Below are positions 31,828 to 43,490 of a stretch of 60,000 nucleotides of DNA, one piece after another. The notes under the pieces are model-generated. The model was not told where the DNA came from. It saw only the letters and a program-made list of their open reading frames with translations, and did no database searches. The stretch lies in the NCBI RefSeq assembly GCF_910592395.1, contig NC_088311.1, positions 16,310,501 to 16,370,500 on the forward strand. Reading direction: 5' to 3'. The position numbers and the translations under genes are program-made. Each line of letters begins with the position of its first letter. Positions within the stretch are counted from its first letter, which is position 1. The DNA is from Lineus longissimus. Lineage: Eukaryota > Nemertea > Pilidiophora > Heteronemertea > Lineidae.

Positions 31828-33020
31828 AACGATACATGCATCAAATTTTTTTTTGGTCGCAGTGAACGGGATGAGGGTGTGGACCTCGCCCTCCAATCAG
31901 AACCTTATGTAACAGTCACAAATTCACTTACCTTATGTAGAAAGTCCAGAAGCAAGGTCAAAGGCAGTACATCCACTGCGTTCCCCGCACAAAATCTCAC
32001 GTCGCTTTATATAAGCTAACAAATATCCCTGTAAAGATACAGAATTAACGCCGATCAGCTTTCGGACATAAAATATTAATAGCGTGCTCGTCTTTCTCCA
32101 GGGTACGGATGTTTGCAATTATTTGCGGCTTTGTGGCTTAGAGACGTATCAGTATCCAAGGACACTCGGTGTGATAAGAAGAGCATTATAGGAGATTTTT
32201 GCCGATATACGTACAATGCCAACAATATTCTAAGGCATTTTACTTACATGACAGCACTGGTCTTCTAAGGACCAAGTTTTTATAAAGGGATTTTATACCA
32301 ATGTGAGTGTACTCTGGTCTCATTGATACATTACAAGACCATTTGAATTCATACAATAAAAATAACTAGATTCAAGCGTGAAATTACTACCCAAGTATTT
32401 TGCTTCCACTCCGTTCACAAGATCATTCACTTTCACGCGGGCAAAGCTAACAAAAATTGATTTCAATTCCCTGGGGTAAAGAGAAATTAAAACGCTGTAG
32501 GCAACTTCTGAATGCCTCATTTGGCTGGGAGAGCTCGGCAGTTTGCCTAGCGTCAGAATTGAGCCATTGTACTGGATGAATGATGTAGTATTAATTCTGG
32601 TGAAATTTCATAAAATTTTCCGCTATTTGGCAGCTGGTTGTGTTATTTGGTGTGAGTCATGCCAAGAGTAGAAGTGTTCCTGATGCAGGTATGGACCCGG
32701 GAGGCATGGGCGAGGGATGTATCAGGGCCCCTAAAAGGGTCAATATAGGCAGCAGCTAGACAGGCAAGACAAAGTTACACAAAGTCGCCATTAGTGGTCT
32801 CTCCCATCTCACAGTACGCCGAAATGATTCACGTTTGTAAGAGGAATATATTTAGTGCTGAATCTGACATGACCCAGGGCCCTCACTGTGTATACTAGTC
32901 ACTTGAAGATGGCCAAACTATCCCCTCTGCTCCTGCCTATAGTCCCCTTTTAATGCTGCGTATCATTGATTGTTCCTAGGTGGCGTTTTTCCCTGTGACC
33001 TTGTGATGTGCCACACACAA
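31828..33020. other. Spacer with a small dispersed repeat (ACTATAGGCAGC family)
   Basis: 32735-32955 is a copy of a repeat also present, as two copies, at about 39145-39420: it shares TATAGGCAGCAGCTAG, CAAGACAAAGTTACACAAAG and a GCTCCTGCCTATAGTCCCC end. No gene is recognised in the remainder. Confidence 0.4.
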
Positions 33021-34128
33021 AATGAAATGGCCAGGGCCATTGTGCTCACCTCATGTGGAGGAAAGATGGATAAAGAGCATGGTATTGTGTCATGTAGTGT
33101 TAGGTTTGATGTAGGTCCAAGCAATTACAATTTTCCCAAAATGGCCAATTTACAGTACATTCGACCTCTGTGACCTTGAAAAGAAGGTCAAATCAAAGAA
33201 GACCCGGGTGACACATTGAATGGTTGTTAGAATTAGATCTACCTATGATATAAAATTGGTGCCAATCGGGCAAGTCATTACTAGGAATAATGGCATTTTG
33301 AAGAATTTAGGATTTGGCCCCCTCCCTGGAGGCCAAACGGCAAATCAGATCGCACCAAACTTCGGTACCTGAGATCACCTGACCAAGGGGTACATGTGTA
33401 CTTAATTTGTGATCAATAGTCATTGCAGTTAAGAAACGTGCCATAGTTACGGCCTGACGGCCAATTTACGCCATTTGACCTCTGTGACCTTGACAAGAAG
33501 GTCAAATTAAAAACCTGTGTGACATATACTGTATGGTGGTTAGATGTACCCATGATATCAAATTGGTGGCAATCGGGCAAAAAGTTAAGGAATAATCACA
33601 TTTTTAAGGTTTTTGGATTTTGCCCCCTGGTGGTCAAGTGGTGAATCATATTGGACCAAACTTCGGTCCCTGAGATCACCTGACTAAGGGGTAAATGTGT
33701 ACCAAATTTGGTATCAATAGTCATTGCAGTTTAGAAACGTGCCATCATTACATCCTAACGGCTAATTTACACCATTTGACCTCTGTGACCTTGAAAAGGA
33801 GGTCAAATCAAAAACCCGGAGGATATATGATGCACCTTTGCTAGAAGTACCTACCATATTTTTTTCAAAATTTCCCGACTACTATTAAGGGAGATATTGC
33901 ATATTTTCCCTTTTAATGTTTGGCCCCCTGGTGGCCAAACCATGAAACGAATCGAACCGAAACTTGGTCTCCCAGGTGTCATTACATAAGGGTACATGTG
34001 TACCAAGTTTCAACTCAATAGCTCTAACAGTTACGAAACGTGCCCTGCTAACGGACGACGGACGACGACGACGACGGACGACGGACACCACGGTATGGGA
34101 TAAGCTCACCTCTGCTAAGAGGTGAGCT
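33021..34128 (+). mobile_element. Hairpin-ended element, copy A (full length)
   Basis: 1,108 bp. Left end AATGAAATGGCCAGGGCCAT contains a small palindrome. The right end is the hairpin AGCTCACCTCT-gcta-AGAGGTGAGCT (34103-34128). GCTCACC occurs near the left end and in the hairpin, giving asymmetric inverted repeats. A (GAC)n-type microsatellite (about 34048-34087) precedes the hairpin. Near-identical to copies B and C. No ORF of substance. A CGT/GAC-rich tail and short open frames are not genes. Confidence 0.8.
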
Positions 34129-34167
34129 AAAAAGGCGAAGGCCTACCTAGTTTGTAGCCACTTTTTC

Positions 34168-34495
34168 TGTGTCCGACTACAAAAAATACATGGGTGGAGT
34201 AGACCTAAATGACAAAATGACCAAGTTGGACAAATCAAGAAAAACCTATCACTTGTACAACCAGTTGACCAAAAAGTAGTTGATCTGGTGTGTCTATAAT
34301 GCATCATTGAAATGAAGTTTGTTGACCACACTTTACCAGGAATGAGGAAAAGGGACTTCTCAGCTTTCCATCTTGAAGTGATTCACCAACTCTGTGTTGA
34401 CTTCATTCATGGGGATGGCCGGAAGAAGCGGTCACTTGGGTCGGGAAATCCTGATTCAAGGCTTGATGAAAAGGACCATGTTCCTACAGGATTCC
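34168..34495 (+). pseudogene. piggyBac-type transposase C-terminal relic
   Basis: VSDYKKYMGGVDLNDKM followed by an aromatic/basic stretch is the signature after the third catalytic Asp in DDE_Tnp_1_7 (piggyBac) transposases. A later frame gives MRKRDFSAFHLEVIH and DSRLDEKDHVP, matching the family C-terminus (RL...HFP). Stops and at least one frameshift lie between (about 34277-34350). No upstream part is visible; the hairpin element copy A ends 40 bp before it. Confidence 0.65.
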
Positions 34496-35128
34496 ACTGT
34501 ATATATGTTCACTGTTCGCCAGGACTTCACCAGATGAACACGCCACATTACACAGGCATTCAACGCAATTTATCCTGTTATTTTTGGATATTCGACAGGA
34601 ATTAGATGTAGCAAAAACAAATTCTAACTCAGGATTCGACACGAATTTGACGTCAAACCCAGACCAGGGAGGGACAAGGGTTCTTATTGACTGCTGCATT
34701 ACGTCTATTATACGTTGGGGTTTCGTTGATCAAAAGTTAACCAGATGGCAGGTCGATCTTATCCTGCTCTGGCAATGCGTTTCCCATTCTTTTACGGACG
34801 GATAGCATTACTGAGCCGATTTTAAGGTGGTTTGGCCTGAATGCAGTAAAACTGGGTGCGGTAGCAAAAGAGTTAAAGTAATGCCTTCATCTTTTTCTAG
34901 ATTTTGTAACTGGAAACACGAGGGCTGCAATACACTGTAATTTTTTGATACACTCTGCAGGATCGCCTGCGACCTACCAATGATACCAACGACTGATACT
35001 AATTCCACATAACGAACCTATAAATATACTACTTAATGTAAACACAGAGTTAACGCATGTCACAATTGACGGTTACTTCTGTGTGTAGCCGCAAGTCATT
35101 TTGAGTACGAATCAAATGTGAAAGATAC
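34496..35128. other. Spacer, nothing recognised
   Basis: No coding motif, repeat or structure that I can support. Confidence 0.3.
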
Positions 35129-35922
35129 AGTGGCTGGGAAAGGACATATCAGTTATCACATGATTAATTTTTTTTAACATGAGAATTTGATCGATGGACT
35201 TGTCTCGATCGCACTAGATAATATCTCGGTCGATCGAGATATTATCTCGGCGAACAAGTTATTTATCTCAGGCGATCGAGTTACGAAATCGAGGCCATTC
35301 AACATCCAAACCGAGACTTACTTGAAAATCATTTGATTTAAAGTCTCCCTTTTCACATATGGGGAAGCAAAAAACTACAAAACAATGATACGTAGAAAGG
35401 CGCTCAGTTATCACTCAGTATATAACATGCCGCATAGGCCTACAACATCTTTGCCAGATTGCAAAGGCATCTGGGCACACTAGACACATATACACGAACA
35501 TGTATCACTTAATGTACTTAAATGGAATTAAAGGTATGATCACCCATGGAGGTATTATTAAGAAAGTTACACTAAATCGCTGGTATGCGAGTGTGACACT
35601 TCGATCTCACAGAACATCGAAACTATTCGCACTTTTATCAGCTATATAATGATATTGTTGAATCGAACAAAACCTGCACCCTTATCTCCTATCTCCTGCC
35701 TGTTCTTCCTCTTTAAATCGAGTGATTCAAGTTGTAGTCACGGTTTGAATGTTGATTGACATGATTGAATGGCCTCGATTTCGTAATGCGATCACCTGAG
35801 ATAATATCAAGTCGAGATAATCTAAGTCCATATGATTCGATCGAGATATTTCAGGAAAAAAAAATTTCATGTTGAAAAAAAAGATACAATTTACAAATCA
35901 TGTGATGTCCTTTCCCAGCCAC
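35129..35922. mobile_element. Long-TIR foldback/MITE with TGGCTGGGAAAGGACAT ends
   Basis: The left arm from TGGCTGGGAAAGGACAT (35131) to about 35310 is inverted at about 35750-35920, with matching blocks TCACATGATT, AACATGA, GATCGA-rich runs and CGAAATCGAGGCCATTCAA. An 8-bp insertion (ATCAGTTA) distinguishes the arms. The left arm also contains a local palindrome (TATCTCGGTCGATCGAGATA). The ~440-bp centre is non-coding. Target duplication unclear. Confidence 0.75.
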
Positions 35923-37545
35923 CGTAGAACGAAGAGTGTCTTACCAGGTTATCAGTTGATTAAGCAGCAACACCTTCAACATGACCTCCACCTCTTCTGC
36001 TCTTTGAACAACATCGCTCAGTCTGGGCCATCGCGGTATTCAACTTTTAAATGAGCTTTTAAAAAATTTACTTTGTACACAACGTCACAAGCCTGGCAAA
36101 AAAAGTAGGCCTAGGCCTAAGGCTAAGGAAGGGGGCCCGGCGGTTGTGTGGTTTAGCATTCATTGCAAATGCATTATCCTCCTGGTTTTTCGTGATATCC
36201 CAGACTGACCATGGCCGAGTCCTCACGAGATGAATCATTAATGTTCATCTCCTGCCGAATTCTCTGAACATGTATCGTGTGTAGTATATCAATCCAATAC
36301 ACTATGATGACTATCGCCACAGCCACCACCTTCACCTTGACCTTGTACATTTGACATCGCCTGACTGAGTGTCTCAGTGTCTGGGCATTGAAATAGTTCG
36401 CACTTGTGCTGAATAAGTGTATAGTGGGATACGATCCATATTGTGAAGGTCGATTATCTCCTCCTTTCAGCCCGCGTTTTATTGAAAGATGACTCGTGTT
36501 ACATCACAAATACCAACTTTTATTCTCAAAATCTGAACTTCGTTTGGAAACTCCCAAGGGCGTCACCGGAAGAGACCTCACTGCGCAGCTGCTCTGTCTG
36601 CGCAGTGCTGATTGTTAAAGGGGTAGTGGCCCAATATGGGCCCGCCACATACCTCCCCCGAGGAAGACTCGTCCCGAGTCTTGAATATTCAAAATGGGCC
36701 TAATTACAACATTTTTTAGGCCTAACCAGATATAATTTCACAACAGCTCTATTAGCCTGCATCCAGCGACCGACTGCTTGGTTTGCACATTGATCCTCCT
36801 TCGTGCATGTAGTCTCCATCTCAGTATACAGCACGGCTCTGGATCCTCTACAAAACTAATGGGAGCTATGATTGGTGCTGAGACACAGTCCTCCAAGCTA
36901 AAACAATATACACCTTTCCAGAAATGGGGCGCTGAGTGTCCGAAATAGTGATGTCATAAGGGGAAACTAGGCCTTATGGTGGAGGGACAAAGAAGATTAT
37001 AGTCATGGTTGACCAACACACGTGAATGCCTTTGATGACGGACAAGGGGGAACAAGTCAGTTCCAATGCAAGCCACCAATTTCGGGAAGCATGTATAGGG
37101 TAGGCCTACAGCGCGCGCGGACAAAGTACAACGTCTTTCCTTTTTCCCATTGTTCACACTCATGACAACGTCATTGATTCCCTAAACGACCCTAAATGAA
37201 ATACCCCCACTACGTCACAACACAATTCTCTCGAATAAGCAAAAACCGAAATTCAGTCAAGTCTCTGATTCCCGAATATCACATAAGTTGAACTCCTTAG
37301 TCCTCCTCCTGAACATTACAAGGACTCTGTAACTCTGTCTATCGGAGGGATATTCGTTGACTTGGTAAGTAGCCTCCCTATCTATTTACTGACTAGGGAA
37401 CATTTTCGAAGGCCCAGGCATTACTCTTGTCATCGCCTTCCCATCAGGGTCAGTCGTGCGGGTAGGGAACATTTCCGGAGGCCCAGGCATTATTTAGCCA
37501 TCGCCTTCCAGCCCGATCGCCTTCCCATATGACCGCTCATGCATA
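35923..37545. other. Spacer, possibly including the 3-prime LTR of the gypsy relic
   Basis: A 10-bp perfect hairpin stem lies at 36579-36607. At 37385-37510 the block AGGGAACATTT(C/T)C(C/G)GAAGGCCCAGGCATTA-like sequence followed by CATCGCCTTCC is duplicated. An LTR would be expected left of 37546 for the minus-strand retroelement, but I could not fix TG...CA ends or a second LTR. Confidence 0.3.
36579..36607. repeat. Perfect 10-bp inverted repeat
   Basis: CACTGCGCAG and CTGCGCAGTG are separated by 9 nt. No function is evident. Confidence 0.8.
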
Positions 37546-38319
37546 TCAAGCCCCTTGGGCTCGTGAATTTCCAATGGCTGCCTGAGGACCAGCTCCGGCT
37601 CGTGCATCCAATGGCTGTCCGAGGGTTAGTTCTTCTACAAAGTCATTTAGGCGTGCTGGTCTCCTGACTACTCTCCCCGCCCTAGTGACTACCGGTGTCG
37701 GGATATCAGGTTGCACTGCTACAGACTCCACTGGCTCCGGTCTAGCTTGGTCTGGTTCGGCATCCGGTGGCGGCATGCATGGTGCTGCTGGTTCCGGCAT
37801 TGCTGGGGCAACATAACCGCCAGCTCCTTGTGGGATCACAGGTACCAAGTTCAACTGTCTCTGAAACAAGTTTGGCCTTGGTGCTGGTCTGGCCTCTGGG
37901 TCATTATCGTTGTCTGGGTGTAACTGACTCGGGATCCGTGGAGCCACATATGGCTTTAGTCTATGGTGGCCTACCACATTTTTTCCAGTCCGTTCATGCT
38001 GTATGCGGTAAATCACACCTGGCATCCCGTCCGCTGACTGGATCCTCTTCCTAACCAGATACGGTCCGTCCCATGGCAGGGCCAGTTTTCGGTTGCGGTG
38101 CTTCGACACCATCGTTATAGCAACCACACCCTCTCTCCAGCTCGGTACGGATGTTGGTGAGACCATTTGTCGTACACCTTTCTTTGGCGCTTTTGTGAAG
38201 TTGCTAAGTGGTCCCTAGCCGATTCAAAGGCTGACTGCAATCCTCTATGTAGGTATTTTGCAAAACTTCCGGTTTTCCTCCAATAGTGAGGCGTGGACCG
38301 TGTGCCATAGATCACATCT

Positions 38320-39843
38320 GGCAGGCGGTATTTGCACCACGCCACCACGGGCACCACGCGACCACCACGCCACCACGCGAACAGGCGGAGCGATCATAAT
38401 GACGATATCAAAACAGACCATCAGACCACAGACACTTGAGAGTTGTGGTTACACCTACCTATTATAGATGGCATGTTGGTATACTGCGTTGTTGCCTGAC
38501 GGGATTTACGAGTATTTATTACTTGTTAATGGCATTCGCAAAAAGCAGGGCTATTATTAAGCCGCTATACATCCGTGTCCAACCGTTTGTCATGAGAGAT
38601 CTTATCACACCAAGAAGATTTTTCTTACCTTTTCTCTTTCCATTGTAAAACTGCCTGTATCTCTCAAAAAAACGGGGGGTTACCAAATGCAAACGATGGG
38701 TCCAATCGTCAGTCAGGTACTGACGGATACAGCCCAGCCTTTCATACTCCGCATGATTATAACCAAAGTCATTACGCAACATATTGCGTTCAAATAAAAT
38801 CATTGCGGGAGTGTTTCAACAACGACGGATTGTTTATTTTACAAGAGTTCCATTACAGAGGGCACCTGTTTTGGTTTGAAACCTTTACTTTCTCATCAAA
38901 CTGACTTATTTTGTAGATGTGTCATTAGTCACAGCTACAGATGACAGAATGCAACTTAGGCTTTGGTGTCCATTGAACAAAGGTCTTCAAAGGTCAGGCG
39001 GGCGCGTCGATTATAATAATAATATACAATGTATAATAATGATCACAATATTGAAGATAAGAAGAAGAATTCCCAAGCTTGTTGGCTTGGGAAGCCTAGT
39101 GATTCACCTTCCCTAAAGAATGCATAAGATTCGAGACATGTCCATTAAAGGGGCACTATAGGCAGCATCTTGGTAGGCAACATAAAGTTACACAAAGTAG
39201 CCAGTGAGTCTTTCACCTCTCACAGTTTGTCCTAACCTAGTCACGCCTGTAACAGGGATACATTCAGTGATGAATCAAATAAGACCTAATGCCCTTATAC
39301 TCTGTTTATAAGTCAGCTAAAGTTGGCCAATTTGACCCCCTGCTCCTACTATAGGCAACAGCTAGGTAGGCAAGATAAAGTTACACAAAGTCGCCAATAA
39401 GGGTCTCTCACACAACAGTATGTTGAAACTATGCACACGTGTTCGAGTGAGTGATAAATCTAACTCCTCCCCTCCCCCCCCCCCCCCCCCCCCCAACCCA
39501 CCCCACCCAAACGAACGGCCACCCCTTTAAAGGGAGACTATATAACCCACTCGTACTCGTATGGTTTTTGCAGGTCAGTCGTCAGTTGGAGTAGGTCTAG
39601 TTACTCAACGGTAATTCAGTACGTATTTCCGTAGTTGGCGTACGCCTTTATTCCAATAATCCCAAGAACGGGCATCAGAGAAGCTAGGATAGCAGCCAAC
39701 GCCATCTATGATTGTTCCAAGAAACCATGATCCAATGAATCGACCGCTATTTTGATATCGTCATTATGATCGCTCCGCCTGTTCGCGTGGTGGCGTGGTG
39801 GTCGCGTGGTGCCCGTGGTGGCGTGGTGCAAATACCGCCTGCC
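38320..39843. mobile_element. 1,524-bp Mutator-like element: perfect 94-bp TIRs, 9-bp TSD
   Basis: Positions 38320-38413 and 39750-39843 are exact reverse complements over 94 bp (start GGCAGGCGGTATTTG, then CCACCACGC-type triplets). ATCACATCT flanks both sides (38311-38319 and 39844-39852). Removing the element and one duplicate restores the integrase frame. A 9-bp duplication with long TIRs suggests Mutator (MULE); Merlin is an alternative. Inside are a minus-strand open frame (38803-38519, no recognised domain), a poly-C run of about 24 (39471-39494) and two copies of the ACTATAGGCAGC repeat. No transposase is identified, so it is probably non-autonomous. Perfect TIRs imply a young insertion. 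Confidence 0.92.
39145..39535. repeat. Two copies of the GGGGCACTATAGGCAGC repeat inside the MULE-like element
   Basis: Blocks with ATAGGCA, CA(T/G)...AAGTTACACAAAGT and CTCTCACA recur about 205 bp apart. A third copy is at 32735-32955. The outer words TTAAAGGGGCACTATAGG and CCCTTTAAAGGGAGACTATA look like inverted ends of a small MITE. A poly-C run lies between. Confidence 0.5.
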
Positions 39844-41020
39844 ATCACATCTGGGGGTAATCGTGGTTTTCGTCCATGCATCAGAAAGAAAGTAAAGAAT
39901 CCGGTCGATTCATGTACGCTGGAGTTGTACGCGAGCGCGACTGGGCCCAGATGCAGATCCCAGTCGGTACCATTGTCTTTGGTGTTCTTTGCTAATGTCC
40001 TTCAGTGTTTTATTAAACCGCTCCACCATGCCATTTCCTTGAGGATGATAGGCGGTGGTCCGTGATTTGTAAAACTCTAAAAGGACACAACAGGTCTTGG
40101 CAGACGTCGGCTTCAAAATGTCTACCCTGATCCGAGTGGTAACTCTCAGGGACCCTGTGGTCCCGGTGTAACATCTGTGGCTGTTCCCCATGTGTCAGTG
40201 TTTCCAAACAATAGGCAGAGAGACCACGACTTTTCAATAGGGGGGATACACAGAAAAACTTGTCAATCTATTTTTGAGCGTTCCCAAACAATGAGGGGAA
40301 ACACTCAAAAACAGAAACACTCAAAAACATTACACCGGACGTATTCACAGAACAAAATATCGGCCACAGTTCGAGCTGTTTTGTCCTTCATTGGGAATAC
40401 GTTGGAATAATTTCGTGAAATGATCTTTGACCACCAGGGCATAACGGTTACCTCCGGGTGATACAGGTATAGCTCGGTGATGTCCGTGGCTACCAATTCC
40501 AAAGGCCGGCTGGTTTTGATGCTCTCCGTTGGTGCTTTCATCGGCCTGGTACTGGCTTTCTGCGGGCTACACACAGGGGAGAGGTGCGGCAAAAGTCGTG
40601 CACTTCTGCAATCATGCCTGGCCAGAAGAATCTGTCATTCACTCATGTACAGGATTTTGTTTCGACCGAGGTGTGCGGCGGTTACCCCTGCATAAATATC
40701 TTGGAGAGCTGAGAGGCGTAGTCCAGATGGGAGGAATCGCCGCAGGCATGTTTTTCCCTTGGATTTCTGACAATGACAGAGAACTCCATCGTGGATTTCC
40801 AGTCTTTCAAACTCTCTCTGGAAATACTTCTTTAATATCCTGCCTTGGTCTGTCGCTGCTTCCAGTCTGGTTTGGACTTAGATTGAACCCATTTGCCAAC
40901 CATAGAGATATCCGGGTCGTCTAACTCCTGCTCAGCTCCCACTGACTCCGCTGGATCCACGACATCAGTTGGTGGCGCCATTGAGGTTAGCATTACACCC
41001 GGAGGGTGCGAAAGACACAA

Positions 41021-42365
41021 GACAACCCTAGGATGTGGTGGTCACTGACAGTAAGTCGACTATCAATAGGACTGCTATTTTGGGTATATGCCTGGTATAT
41101 TGTTGTCCTATAACCTCGGTAACAACATGTAGTCTTGGCCTATTATGCTTCAAAACAAACTACGTCCGCCGCGGCGGCACGCCGATCTCGTTATGTTTTT
41201 GTCTTCGGCCATTCACGGCCAATGTGGATATAGTCAACAGTTTATTTTGCAGTCAAAATAAAAATATCAACAAGTACACGTGCTGAGTACACGTGCTACG
41301 TGCTTATCATTTTGTCATCATTTTCGCATTCAGTATGTTTTATTTGATTGGTTTAGGCCTTGGTGATGCAGAAGATATCACAGTCAAAGGCCTTAGCATC
41401 GTTAGAAAGTGTAGGAGAGTTTATCTGGAGGCGTATACGTCGATTTTGGGGGTCGGCAAAGAAGCACTGGTAAGCACTAAACAGGAAGTTGGCTCGAAGT
41501 CGAAGCAGCCTAGTCTTAAAACTTAAGACGATAAAAGAAAAAAATACTTCAAAAAAGCGTTCTTTTACCGTCTTAACTCTCTCAACAGCGGCCATTAGTC
41601 AGAAAAAACGTATTCGTATCGAGTACGTAATAAACACAGTGCATGCGCTTAAAACATACCATGAATTGGTTTTAAAACACTACCATGTTAACAAGTAGTA
41701 GGCTACCCTTTGAGGTTTATGAAAAACATATTTTAAACCCAAATCCATAGACGGAAATTGTTTAAAATCTCAAGTGAATTTGGAGGCCGTTTCGAAACCA
41801 ACGAGATTTTGAAGACGGCTCGTTTCAGACAGTCTAAAAATAGGTTTAGAGATTACATCTCCTCGCGAAAACATGTCCTGTTACATGTGTAAACCGCTGA
41901 CAACAACGGCGCCATTTTGTGCAAAATGGCGCACTTTTTAACATCATCAAATTGCCGTGACGAAAAAAGAGCATCAAGATATATTTTTTTATCTTTCTGA
42001 AATTACAAAGGAATATTATCAATCGGTATCACCAATGGAATGACCCTATTGAGAAATTTGATGTAATTTTTGTTTTTTTATTCAATCGCTATTGGTCACC
42101 TCCTCACATATTGCTGCCAGGGGTGAAAGACTTGGGTAAAGAACGACTCTCTGGTGTGGAGATTGATTACTGATGACAATAATATTGATGGTGGAAGATG
42201 CCGGCTTTGCGATTTTCTCGTCAATAATGTATAAATATGACTTTATTTCTTAGTTGATTTCGAATTTGGTTCATATAAACACTGTACAGCTACATAAAGA
42301 ATACATTAATTTGGTAGATTCTGTAGATACATGTTCTACGTTTCGTAAGATTTGCACATAGTCGT
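41021..42365. other. Spacer, nothing recognised
   Basis: Short open frames only, none with family motifs. CCGCCGCGGCGGC-like palindrome at about 41166. Confidence 0.3.
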
Positions 42366-42886
42366 GGTAACCGGAAAAACGCCGACTGACCGACCGACCG
42401 ACTGACCGACCCACCTTCCGACCTACCAACCCAAGGAGTTTCGTAGTTGAGTCTCAGGTCTCATAAGTCAATGTGATATATCCAATCCACGATAGCAGGT
42501 CATGTGAAATGAAATTGTAAACAAGCGCACGTGCGCTGGTCAAATGACAACAAATGCATGTTGCGCGTTGCAGTTCATGCATTGCATCGGTCGAGACACT
42601 CGAGTAGAAAAACTACAGTGCATAGATTAGGCCCAAATCATGTTTTTATATCCACCGACCATGTAGACAAAGCATATCTTTAGAGTATCGTTATCAGTTC
42701 CTTACCGCGTAGGCTCGTTTTACCGGTATAATTGACTGGAGATGCTGCTGTCAGACACGTCGGACTCCATCACGTCCATTGCGCTGGGCACTACACAGAT
42801 ACATGTGCTATAGAGAAGCGAAAGGGATACTGCATATGACGGTAGGTTGGCTGGTCAGTCGGTCGGTCGGCGTTTTTCCGGTTACC
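42366..42886. mobile_element. MITE with (GACC)n-bearing inverted arms
   Basis: Left end GGTAACCGGAAAAACGCCG then ACTGACCGACCGACCG; the right end is its reverse complement ending CGGCGTTTTTCCGGTTACC. The inverted match covers about 45 bp and continues imperfectly. The interior holds a stretch (CACG...GAAATGAAATTGTAAACAA) also found at about 9855. No coding capacity. Confidence 0.75.
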
Positions 42887-43490
42887 CATATTCGTAGCGT
42901 TTTTCCGGGTTCTTTGATATGCAAATGTACATTTCCACGTGCTTTCATCTACGCAGTATTTCTGATATCCTTGCATCGACGTATATATGGCGTAAATCCG
43001 ATTGTCTCAGCCAATATACGTCAATGGTTCATTCGACTAGAAGCAGCCTAGCTCTAGGCTACATCAGTGGCATGATCTAGGGGTCATTGCGCACGGGTAT
43101 GCTATGAACGGACGTCTGTACGGATGGGGGATCATCTCATACAGCATACTTGATCACATAGTAAATAGTATTATGTTTTTAAAAATACGTTTCTTTATTT
43201 CTTACCACCATCTGTCATACATGTATATTTTTACGCAGTGGATATTTGACGGAACTTCCATTCGACATGCGCAGTTCATGATTTTCGGACGTGGACAATT
43301 ATTTGAAATCGACAATTTTGACATGTTTATATCTGGTGATGATGATGGAATGATGCCGCGCACTTACAGTTGGTGACAAATTTATTAGTCTTTCGGCTGT
43401 TGAATGCACTGTTAAAGCGTCGAACAATAACAGCATGGATAAAATTTTCTATGAAAGTGCGGTGTTACCCTATGTGCAGAAGACTGGTGT
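42887..43490. other. Spacer, nothing recognised
   Basis: A repeat of CGTAGCGTTTTTCCGGGTT just outside the MITE echoes its terminal word. Otherwise no feature. Confidence 0.3.

Larger units (their letters stand above)
37546..41020 (-). pseudogene. Ty3/gypsy retrotransposon integrase relic, split by another element
   Basis: Reading right to left on the minus strand: pre-integrase spacer (about 41020-40832), H2C2 zinc-binding region (about 40680-40560), start of the catalytic core (RPLELVATDITELY, 40510), central core (YHSDQGRHFEADVC, about 40130; TTAYHPQGNGMVERFNKTL, about 40050-39995) with the Asp and Glu positions visible, then the DNA transposon 38320-39843, then the core end (YGTRSTPHYW), C-terminal domain (RNRKLALPWDGPYLVRK; HHRLKPYV) and a Pro-rich tail ending at 37546. 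Several frame changes (near 40190, 38160 and elsewhere) mark it as dead. Reverse transcriptase and gag are not seen. Integrase inserts cDNA in live elements. Confidence 0.85.

Noticed and set aside
29513-34128. CRISPR-like or satellite array
   Set aside because: The repeats are about 300 bp, diverged and bounded by element ends; no short direct repeats with unique equal spacers were found anywhere in the window.
37300-37545. LTR of the gypsy relic
   Set aside because: Expected position but no TG...CA boundaries, polypurine tract or second copy could be fixed; left as an unassigned spacer.
41021-41700. Several 60-80-codon open frames
   Set aside because: Overlapping on both strands, no family motif, no splice signals in consistent phase.
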